Assembly (NCBI GenBank): GCA_035946955.1
Contig: DASYYE010000574.1
Coordinates: 1-5,180 of the forward strand
DNA from: DASYYE01 sp035946955
GTDB lineage: Bacteria; Actinomycetota; Actinomycetes; Streptosporangiales; Streptosporangiaceae
Direction: 5' to 3'
Length of the DNA stretch: 5,180 nucleotides
The translations under genes were made by a program, and so were the position numbers. The notes under the pieces were generated by a model, which saw only the letters and a list, made by a program, of their open reading frames with translations, did not search any database and was not told the DNA's origin. Of the stretch, positions 1-5,180 are shown piece after piece. The first letter of the stretch is position 1; the number at the start of each line of letters is the position of its first letter.

Positions 1-2346
1 CACGAGGAGACCGGCGGGCACGGACGCCAGACCGCGTCCGTGCCGATCCGGTCTGCCGACCTGTCGATCCGGTCTGCCGAACGGCGCCGCTGGTCCGCTG
101 AGCTCGATGGCCCCGGAACCGCCGGGCTGGTGCTGCACGGCGCGCCCGGGATCGGCAAGTCCGTGCTGGCCAGCGAGATCATCGCCCGGGTCGGCCACGA
201 ACCCGGGCGCATCACCACGGTCATCAACGGCGAGGTGACCGCTGACGCCTTCCTGGCCTCGGTCACCGCCGCGTTGCGCCGTCACCCGGGCGCGCCGGGC
301 TGGACCGGCTCCCAGGCACGGGCGCTGGACCTGGCCGGCCGCAACGACCTGCCATGGGACCGCCGGATCGCCATGGTGCGTGAGCGCATCCTGGGGCAGG
401 TTCCGGTACTGGTCGGCCTGGACGACTTCGACGGCAACCTGTCACTGGCCGGGGGCCGCTGGACGGTACGCGACCCGGCCCTGGCCGGGTTGCTCACGGA
501 CTGGGCCAGCGCCCCCCACCTGGGCAGGCTGTTGCTGACCTGCCGTCACGAGTTCGTCCTGCCGGGCGCGGCAGAGCAGGCCCTGGGGTTCCGGCGGGTC
601 GGCCCGCTCTCCGGCGCAGGCCTAGCTGAGCTGGCGTCATCGCTGCCCGCCCTCAGCGAGCTCGGCGAGCAGGAACTCGACCGCGCATGGCGGCTGCTCG
701 GCGGCCATCCCGGTGCCACGAAGTACCTGGACTCGCTGCTGGCGGCGTTCCCGTCCGAGTTCCCGGAGCTGGCGCGCCGCCTGACCCTGGCCATCCAAAC
801 GGAGACCGGGCAAGGGGGGCTGTACGCCGAGGCCCCCACCGGGATGCCCACGGCCGACGCGGACAGAGTCGCCGGCATTGCCGGTGACCTGCTGCTCGGT
901 GAGCTGTACGGCAACCTCAGTGAGGGCGCCAGGCACTTGCTGACCGGTACGTCGGTGTACCGGACCCCGGTCGGCTGCCACGTCCTGCTGCTGCCAGCCG
1001 GCCACCACAGCGAGGCCGCCGGCCTGGGGGCACTGGTCTCCGAGTGCCAGGCCGCTGGCCTGCTGTCGGTAGACCCCGGGTACCAGCCACCCACGGTCTT
1101 TGTCCACCGGTGGACCGCCTGCGGACTGCACCGCCTGCTGGCCGCGGCGCGGCGCGACAGCCAGGTGACCGAGGCCCACCGCCGCGCCGCCGAGTACTGG
1201 CGGTCGCGCATCAGCGCCTGGCCGCAGGACCGTGATGCCCTGCTGGAGGCCAGCTACCACCTGCTCCAAGCCAGCGACCTGGTGCGCCAGGACCACCCAG
1301 CACCCAAGCGCACCCACCGCGGCGGCTTGCGGCGCGCGCGGCTGGCCGGGGTGGCCGCGACGGTCGCGGCGGTGGGCGTGACCGTGTTCCTGGCGACGCG
1401 GGCAGCCAGTGCCCCACTAGCGGCCCGTCCTGTCCCACCGTCGCCAGCACCCACTCTGGTAGACAAGCTGGCCATCGTCTCGGCGGCCGTGCGCAGCGAA
1501 GCGGCGGCATGGGTCGCCCACGAGGTCAGCACAGACGCGATCGTGGCATGCGACCCGGGGATGTGCGCGATACTGCAGGCGCACGGGATCGCGGCCGCCG
1601 ACCTGGTGGTGCTGCGGCCGTCCACGCCCGGCCCGCTCGGCTCGGATGTGGTGGTGGCCACAGCGGCGGTGCGCAGCCAGTTCGGCGCCCGGCTCATGAG
1701 CGTGTACGCGCCCGAGGTCATCGCCAGCTTCGGCGCCGGGGAACTGCGGATCGACGTGCGTGCGATCGCGCCGGACGGGGCGGCCGCCTACCGGGACGCA
1801 CTCGCCTACGACCTCACCGCGCGGCGGGCTGCCGGGCAGCGGTTGCTGCGCAATCCGCGGATCAGCTTCTCGGCGGCTGCCCGCAGGGTACTCGTGGGTG
1901 GCCAGGTCGACCCACGCCTGCTGACCATGCTGGCGGCCATGGCCTCAACCAGGCCGGTGCAGGTCCTCTGGTTCGGGGACTCCGGCCCTGACGCCAGCCA
2001 GGGCACACCGCTGCGCGCGGCCGGGGTGAGGGTGCCTGGTGGCGCTGGCGGCAGCGCCACACTGCGGGACGTCCTCGCGTTCGCACAGGCACAGCGTCCC
2101 CCGTACCTGCCAGCGAGGGCAGTCATCGTCTCCGGCCCAGACGGCTCGTCCGTGCTGGACCTCGGGTTCAGCGCGCCAAGCCCGGTCGGGCTGCTGAAGA
2201 CACAGCCTCATCACCTGGCCAGGGGCCAACTCGCTCGCCACCACCTCGGCGGGGGACGTGGCCGTCTGCGTGGTCGCTGTCCCAAGGGGGCGCGGCGCAC
2301 GCCAAGCACGGCGGCACTGACGAGCCCGCGCGCCCCTACCTCCTGA
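1..2346 (+). CDS. Membrane-anchored STAND/NACHT-like ATPase fused to an actinobacterial extracytoplasmic domain (possibly 5'-partial)
   Basis: Residues are numbered from the GTG at 40. Seen: Walker A GAPGIGKS (34-41), Walker B VLVGLDDF (123-130), a sensor-like LLLTCRH (164-170), and GGHPGA (221-226), which resembles the GLPL region of NB-ARC/STAND ATPases. A probable winged-helix part (about 280-370) ends in FVHRWTA. A hydrophobic helix (about 435-453) preceded by Arg/Lys predicts cytoplasm-in topology. A Pro/Ala linker (455-472) and a roughly 245-residue C-terminal domain (about 475-719) follow. I recognise that domain from actinobacterial hypothetical proteins, usually behind one membrane helix; its function is unknown to me. 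Family knowledge: STAND ATPases are nucleotide-driven signalling switches and usually continue into TPRs. Here a membrane helix starts where TPRs would be expected. The GTG at 40 has no Shine-Dalgarno sequence, and the frame is open with GC-rich third positions to base 1, so an upstream N-terminal domain is likely. The last 48 residues look out of frame. Inference: a transmembrane signalling or sensing ATPase. Confidence 0.8.
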   Translation, partial: HEETGGHGRQTASVPIRSADLSIRSAERRRWSAELDGPGTAGLVLHGAPGIGKSVLASEIIARVGHEPGRITTVINGEVTADAFLASVTAALRRHPGAPGWTGSQARALDLAGRNDLPWDRRIAMVRERILGQVPVLVGLDDFDGNLSLAGGRWTVRDPALAGLLTDWASAPHLGRLLLTCRHEFVLPGAAEQALGFRRVGPLSGAGLAELASSLPALSELGEQELDRAWRLLGGHPGATKYLDSLLAAFPSEFPELARRLTLAIQTETGQGGLYAEAPTGMPTADADRVAGIAGDLLLGELYGNLSEGARHLLTGTSVYRTPVGCHVLLLPAGHHSEAAGLGALVSECQAAGLLSVDPGYQPPTVFVHRWTACGLHRLLAAARRDSQVTEAHRRAAEYWRSRISAWPQDRDALLEASYHLLQASDLVRQDHPAPKRTHRGGLRRARLAGVAATVAAVGVTVFLATRAASAPLAARPVPPSPAPTLVDKLAIVSAAVRSEAAAWVAHEVSTDAIVACDPGMCAILQAHGIAAADLVVLRPSTPGPLGSDVVVATAAVRSQFGARLMSVYAPEVIASFGAGELRIDVRAIAPDGAAAYRDALAYDLTARRAAGQRLLRNPRISFSAAARRVLVGGQVDPRLLTMLAAMASTRPVQVLWFGDSGPDASQGTPLRAAGVRVPGGAGGSATLRDVLAFAQAQRPPYLPARAVIVSGPDGSSVLDLGFSAPSPVGLLKTQPHHLARGQLARHHLGGGRGRLRGRCPKGARRTPSTAALTSPRAPTS
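44..85 (+). repeat. 21-bp in-frame tandem duplication
   Basis: The 16-base unit CGATCCGGTCTGCCGA occurs at 44-59 and again at 65-80, a period of 21 bases. It encodes two back-to-back IRSA heptads just before the ATPase module. The period is a multiple of three, so the frame is kept. It looks like a recent slippage or duplication event, because the repeated 16 bases are identical at the DNA level. Confidence 0.85.
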
Positions 2347-2374
2347 GCTGGTATCAGTCTCGCCAGGAAAGCCG

Positions 2375-2414
2375 CTGGCCTGGCCCGTGCGGAGGCCGTC
2401 ACGGGCCAGGCCAG
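2375..2414. terminator. Bidirectional hairpin terminator between convergent genes
   Basis: The left arm CTGGCCTGGCCCGTG (2375-2389) is perfectly complementary to CACGGGCCAGGCCAG (2400-2414), with a 10-base loop. It lies 28 bases after the stop of the plus-strand ATPase gene and 14 bases after the stop of the minus-strand exporter gene, so it can serve both. Neither side has a real U-tract, as is common for actinobacterial terminators. The stem is very GC-rich and should be highly stable. Confidence 0.85.
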
Positions 2415-2428
2415 TGTGTTGCGAGGGC

Positions 2429-4090
2429 TCAGTCAGCGACGCCCGCCGGAGCGAGCTCCCCCTCCTCGCCCAGCGCATCCCAGTCTTCGGCAGCGGCCAG
2501 GCCCTCGCGCGCGCCAGGAATGGCAGCGGTCACCCCGGGAGCGCCAGCCAGGTCCTCGCGGCGCACCCGGATCATGAGGGCCGCCACCACGAAGGACAGC
2601 AGCGCGATCCCGGCGGCCACCAGGAACCCGCGGGAGATCCCGGCCGCCAGTGCCGGGTCCAGCAGGGCGGAGGGCAGTGCCCCGCCCGGCCGGGGTGCCG
2701 GGAGGTGGTGACCCGCTGCCGCGGCGGCCGCGGCCGCCGCAGCGATGTGGTGCTTGATGTTGTCGGACACGACCGTCCAGGTGACCGTGCCGAGCGCGGC
2801 AAGCCCGATCGCCCCGCCGACCTGCTGGCCGGTGTTGAGCAGGCTGGAGGCGATGCCCGAGTCCTCGTTGCGCACCCGGGTCAGCGCCACCAGCGACATC
2901 GGCACGAACAGCATGCCCATGCCGGCCGAGGTGACCAGCATCGGGCCGAGCAGCCCGCCGACGTAGCTGCTGTGCTCAGTGATGCGGGAGAACCAGAACA
3001 TGCCGCCGGAGGTGACCAGTGTGCCGATCAGCATCAGCGGGCGCGCCCCGACCCGGGCCACGAGCTGGGTCATGACCCCCGACATCACCACGATCATCAC
3101 CGCGAACGGCAGGAAGGCGATCCCCGACCGCAGCGCGCTGTAACCGAGCACCTCCTGCACGAAGATCGTGAGGAAGAAGAAGATGCCGAACATGGCGGTG
3201 GCCAGGGTCAGCATCATCAGGTAGGCACCGGTGCGGCTGCGGTTGCGCAGGATCCGCATGGGCAGCAGTGGATGGCTGCTCCGCAACTCGGCCAGCACGA
3301 AGCCGGCCATCAGCACGGCAGCTGCCACCAGCGACACGACGACCTTGGTGTCGCCCCAGTGTGAGACACCAGCGGAGTCGGTGCTCGCGTTGGACAGCCC
3401 GTAGACCAGCAGCGCGATGCTAGCGGTGCCCGTGAAGGCGCCGAGCAGGTCGAACCGGCCGCTCTGGCGCGGCGACTCCACGAGCACGAACCGGGCCAGC
3501 AGCACGGTCAGGATCCCGATGGGCACGTTCACGAAGAGCACCCACCGCCATGACACGTAGGTAGTGAGCAGGCCACCGGCGACCAGGCCGACCGCCGCGC
3601 CGCCGCCGCTCATGGCCGCGTACACGCCCATCGCCCGGTTCCGCTGGGGCCCCTCCGGGAACGTGGTGGTGATCAGGGCCAGCGCGGTGGGCGCGACCAG
3701 CGCGCCACCGACCCCCTGCAGGGCACGCGCAGCGAGCAGCCACGCTTGCGTCGTGGCGAACCCACCGAGCAGGGAGGCGACCGAGAACAGCACCAGGCCG
3801 CCGATGAAGACCCTCTTGCGGCCGAGCAGGTCACCTGAGCGCCCGCCCAGCAGGAGCAGGCCGCCAAAAGTCACGGCATACGCGGTCACGACCCATTCGA
3901 GGCCGTTGCCGGAGAAGCCGAGCGCACGCTGGATGTGCGGCAGTGCGACGTTCACGATGGCCGAATCGAGGATGACCATCAACTGGGCGGTCGCGATGAC
4001 CAAGAGCGCTAGCCCCAGACGGCGCGGCCTGCCGTCGGCCGTGACATCTGGTGCACCAGCCCTCCTTGTCAGCGATTGTGGTGTGGACAC
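2429..4090 (-). CDS. MFS multidrug exporter, DHA2 family (EmrB/QacA type, 14 TMS)
   Basis: A predicted proton-driven efflux pump of the inner membrane, 553 residues, the normal length for DHA2 proteins. Seen: the first membrane helix runs into LDSAIVNVALPHIQ (41-54), the DHA2 D1 motif. Motif A is GRSGDLLGRKR (83-93) after helix 2. A motif-C-like stretch in helix 5, VGLVAGGLL (167-175), is followed by WRWVLFVNVPIG (181-192). There are about 14 hydrophobic segments. The usual Pro of motif C is Leu here, a variant I recall in some actinobacterial relatives. A ten-Ala tract (450-459) sits in the large loop before the last helix, and the C-terminal tail is acidic. The start is GTG at 4090, with AGGAG six bases upstream. 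An in-frame ATG at 4192 would add 34 polar residues without a comparable ribosome site. The MarR gene upstream in the same direction suggests drug- or metabolite-inducible expression. The substrate cannot be told from sequence. Confidence 0.93.
   Translation of the reverse strand: MSTPQSLTRRAGAPDVTADGRPRRLGLALLVIATAQLMVILDSAIVNVALPHIQRALGFSGNGLEWVVTAYAVTFGGLLLLGGRSGDLLGRKRVFIGGLVLFSVASLLGGFATTQAWLLAARALQGVGGALVAPTALALITTTFPEGPQRNRAMGVYAAMSGGGAAVGLVAGGLLTTYVSWRWVLFVNVPIGILTVLLARFVLVESPRQSGRFDLLGAFTGTASIALLVYGLSNASTDSAGVSHWGDTKVVVSLVAAAVLMAGFVLAELRSSHPLLPMRILRNRSRTGAYLMMLTLATAMFGIFFFLTIFVQEVLGYSALRSGIAFLPFAVMIVVMSGVMTQLVARVGARPLMLIGTLVTSGGMFWFSRITEHSSYVGGLLGPMLVTSAGMGMLFVPMSLVALTRVRNEDSGIASSLLNTGQQVGGAIGLAALGTVTWTVVSDNIKHHIAAAAAAAAAAGHHLPAPRPGGALPSALLDPALAAGISRGFLVAAGIALLSFVVAALMIRVRREDLAGAPGVTAAIPGAREGLAAAEDWDALGEEGELAPAGVAD
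2714..2743 (-). repeat. Poly-alanine tract coding repeat in the exporter
   Basis: Ten consecutive alanine codons (mainly GCG and GCC, with single GCA and GCT) encode residues 450-459 of the exporter. They lie in the predicted loop between the last two membrane helices. The mixed codons argue against a pure slippage repeat. The flanking residues (NIKHH before, GHHL after) are histidine-rich. Confidence 0.8.
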
Positions 4091-4288
4091 AGTGATCTCC
4101 TGGATTGTGGGCGTAGAAGTCCCGCACCTTGGCCTATCCGGCCAGGCGCCATGGATGGACTGAGATTTGTGATGGTCTCCGGCGGCGCACACGCTGTCGC
4201 CGGACTCTTGTTGACCTTCGCCAGTCGGCCTGGGTTATCCAGCCGCTACCGCGGCACCCCCGTCAGGGCGGCGACGGCGAGGCGGTGA
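4091..4288 (-). other. marR-exporter intergenic region with small inverted repeats
   Basis: This is the 198-base gap between the regulator's stop and the exporter's start, both on the minus strand. It holds a perfect GCCGC/GCGGC hairpin with a four-base loop (4242-4255), CTGG-GTTAT-CCAG (4230-4242) and TGGCC-TATCC-GGCCA (4130-4144). No convincing -35/-10 pair for the exporter and no copy of the TTGAG/CTCAA operator were found. The exporter may therefore be read through from the marR promoter, with the hairpins tuning readthrough or mRNA stability. That is inference only. Confidence 0.45.
4097..4101 (-). promoter_or_regulatory. Ribosome binding site fixing the exporter start
   Basis: On the minus strand AGGAG is followed by six bases (ATCACT) and then GTG at 4090. 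This strong site decides for the GTG start over the ATG at 4192, which would give a longer protein with an atypical polar extension. Confidence 0.85.
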
Positions 4289-4771
4289 TCAGGGTTTACC
4301 GCTCACCTCCCCGGTCAGCGCGGCCGGCGTGACTCCCCGGGCCGCTGCGGCGTCGACCATCTTGCGGATCAGGGCAAGGAGGCTCTCGCGTTCGGAGACG
4401 TCCAAGGCGTAGGCCCATGGCGCCTGGCTCAGCAGCGCCTTCTCGAGCTGGGCCTTTAGTTCACGCCCGCCGTCAGTGAGGACGAGGTTCTTCACCCGCC
4501 GGTCCGCCGGGTTCGGCTCCCGCCGGGCCAGCCCTCGCTCCTCCAGTGAGTCAGCGATCATGGTGACAAAGGACGGGTCGCAGTGCATGAGCTTGCCGAG
4601 TTGCTTCAAGGGCATCGGCGTGTCGAGCCGGTGGAGCGCCTTGACGCAGAACCCGGGCACCCCAAACTGGTCCGACAGCTCCTCTGCACGGCCGATCACC
4701 AGGGCGAAGAACTCGGCGAACGCATCGAAGAGGTCCTGGTCGACCCTGTTACCGTCCTGGCACCACGCCAT
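4289..4771 (-). CDS. MarR-family winged-helix transcriptional regulator
   Basis: A predicted dimeric, ligand-responsive DNA-binding protein of 160 residues, a typical MarR length. Seen: an N-terminal dimerisation helix (about 10-35), then PLKQLGKLMHCDPSFVTMIA (54-73), which gives helix-turn-helix and recognition helix, continued by DSLEERGLA. The wing contains the hallmark DRR (90-92) in NPADRRVKNLVLTDGG. The C-terminal helices (about 103-143) complete the dimer interface. Cys4, Cys42 and Cys64 are present; Cys64 opens the recognition helix in the common CDPS motif, so it need not be a redox sensor. The ATG at 4771 is chosen because no other ATG or GTG lies in frame before the upstream stop. 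GGAGG lies 11 bases before it, slightly far. The exporter follows in the same direction, the usual arrangement of MarR repressor and efflux pump. Paired palindromes over its own promoter suggest autorepression. The ligand is unknown. Confidence 0.93.
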   Translation of the reverse strand: MAWCQDGNRVDQDLFDAFAEFFALVIGRAEELSDQFGVPGFCVKALHRLDTPMPLKQLGKLMHCDPSFVTMIADSLEERGLARREPNPADRRVKNLVLTDGGRELKAQLEKALLSQAPWAYALDVSERESLLALIRKMVDAAAARGVTPAALTGEVSGKP

Positions 4772-4782
4772 CTCGTCCGCCG

Positions 4783-4787
4783 CCTCC
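4783..4787 (-). promoter_or_regulatory. Probable ribosome binding site of marR
   Basis: GGAGG on the minus strand lies 11 bases before the ATG at 4771. The spacing is longer than optimal, so translation may be modest. No better site is seen. Confidence 0.5.
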
Positions 4788-4849
4788 CGTCCTGCCGCTC
4801 CGCGGGTCTCACACCCGGTGCGGGTCAGGGCACCTTGTGAGCCTCAACA

Positions 4850-4864
4850 GTTGAGTAGCTCAAC
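4850..4864. promoter_or_regulatory. Operator O1 (perfect 6-3-6 inverted repeat)
   Basis: GTTGAG-TAG-CTCAAC is a perfect palindrome of the length and AT/TTGA style bound by MarR dimers. It covers the end of the -10 element and the expected transcription start of marR. A further half-site, CTCAAC at 4843-4848, forms a second perfect inverted repeat with the same GTTGAG (CTCAAC-A-GTTGAG, 4843-4855). The site therefore has three half-sites in a row. Confidence 0.75.
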
Positions 4865-4892
4865 CATATTCCAACTCACTTGAGTAAGTCAA
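4863..4892 (-). promoter_or_regulatory. Sigma70-like promoter of marR
   Basis: On the minus strand TTGACT (4892-4887) is a near-consensus -35. An 18-base spacer follows, then TATGGT (4868-4863), which fits the actinobacterial TANNNT -10. The expected transcription start is near 4856, leaving a leader of about 85 bases before the ATG at 4771. The region is clearly richer in A/T than its surroundings. Both inverted repeats described separately overlap the promoter elements. Confidence 0.7.
4880..4892. promoter_or_regulatory. Operator O2 (imperfect inverted repeat over the -35)
   Basis: TTGAG-TAA-GTCAA matches the core of O1 (TTGAG-TAG-CTCAA) with one arm mismatch, and it overlaps the -35 hexamer. 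Its centre is 29 bases from that of O1, close to but not exactly three helical turns. An overlapping ACTCA-CT-TGAGT repeat lies at 4874-4885. Two sites of the same design flanking one promoter are what an autorepressing MarR dimer would be expected to use. Confidence 0.6.
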
Positions 4893-4894
4893 AG

Positions 4895-5180
4895 GTTTAT
4901 TCGCTCACGCACCCACCAGCGCGGCCGCCCCCAGCATGGCGGACCCCCGCACCCACACCACACCCACCGACCCCATCAGTCTTGCTGTTATCAGAATCAG
5001 CCGGATCTTCGACCGGAATTGTGTGTCAAAACCGTCGTTCCAGCGGGGCTGTCAATATGTGCCACTCAAACTGCCCGGGGCGGTTCGGGAGCGCTTGGCT
5101 AACGCTGACGCAGCGTGGGTGGGTGCCCACGAAGCCACCCCGGTCCGAACCCCGAGAGCGCCGGTCGGGTAGTGCTCAGG
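4895..5180. other. Region upstream of marR with no convincing gene
   Basis: No credible coding sequence is seen. A 78-codon plus-strand frame from ATG 4936 lacks a ribosome site, lacks third-position G/C bias and has no recognisable domain. The stretch contains the inverted repeat ACGCTG-ACG-CAGCGT (5102-5116), followed by two mutually exclusive hairpins: GTGGG/CCCAC (5119-5130) and GGGTGG/CCACCC (5117-5122 with 5135-5140). TGTCAA occurs at 5024 and 5050, and the latter begins a stretch faintly like an IS21-type end. The hairpins could end transcription of a gene lying to the right. The lower GC at 4980-5070 sets it apart from the neighbouring sequence. Confidence 0.5.

Noticed and set aside
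546..1317. Minus-strand open frames of more than 220 codons opposite the ATPase gene
   Set aside because: They overlap a gene with clear Walker motifs. Their products are compositionally biased and have no recognisable domain or ribosome site.
2387..3364. Plus-strand 325-codon open frame opposite the exporter
   Set aside because: It is antisense to a clear DHA2 transporter. The product is a low-complexity string of His, Gln, Gly, Arg and Asp typical of an antisense shadow in GC-rich DNA.
4076..4097. Operator-like GTGT-GG-ACAC repeat at the exporter start codon
   Set aside because: The arms are only four bases, with no extension, and they do not match the TTGAG/CTCAA design upstream of marR.
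3564..4163. Plus-strand 199-codon frame opposite the exporter N-terminus
   Set aside because: It is antisense to conserved motifs D1 and A of the exporter. The protein is Pro/Arg/Ser-rich without a domain.
4091..4192. Longer exporter starting at ATG 4192
   Set aside because: The extra 34 residues are polar and unlike DHA2 N-termini. GTG 4090 has a well-spaced AGGAG and gives the usual family length.
5119..5160. tRNA-like T-arm (GGTTCGGACC on the minus strand)
   Set aside because: The flanking arms do not pair as a T-stem, and no acceptor, D or anticodon arm can be drawn around it.
4936..5172. Small 78-codon plus-strand gene upstream of marR
   Set aside because: It has no Shine-Dalgarno sequence, no third-position G/C bias, an abrupt change of composition along its length and no recognisable family.

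Overview
The window is GC-rich DNA with strongly G/C-biased third codon positions. Its protein families (a STAND-type ATPase, a DHA2-type exporter, a MarR regulator) are typical of a high-GC actinomycete with a large genome (Streptomyces, Actinomadura or Streptosporangiales-like). The genus cannot be named from this sequence.

Layout: (1) 1-2346, plus strand. One long gene fuses a cytoplasmic P-loop STAND/NACHT-like ATPase module and winged-helix region to a single membrane helix, then to an apparently extracytoplasmic actinobacterial domain. Its reading frame is open at the left edge, so the protein may start outside the window. (2) 2375-2414. A perfect 15-bp stem hairpin lies between convergent genes and probably terminates both. 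(3) 4090-2429, minus strand. A 14-helix DHA2 (EmrB/QacA-like) drug exporter. (4) 4771-4289, minus strand. A MarR-family regulator lies 198 bp upstream of the exporter and is transcribed in the same direction. (5) 4772-5180. About 400 bp carry no convincing gene. They hold a sigma70-like promoter for marR overlapped by two related inverted repeats of TTGAG/CTCAA type, then a stretch that looks non-coding, with small hairpins and a faint resemblance to an insertion-sequence end.

How the parts work together: the right half reads as a self-contained, autoregulated efflux cassette. The MarR protein probably binds the paired palindromes over its own promoter, and an inducing ligand releases it so that regulator and exporter are made. 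The left gene is a separate, convergent unit. Its membrane-spanning STAND architecture is the least ordinary thing here. It has no proven link to the efflux cassette, and no described defence or signalling system can be assigned from this window alone.
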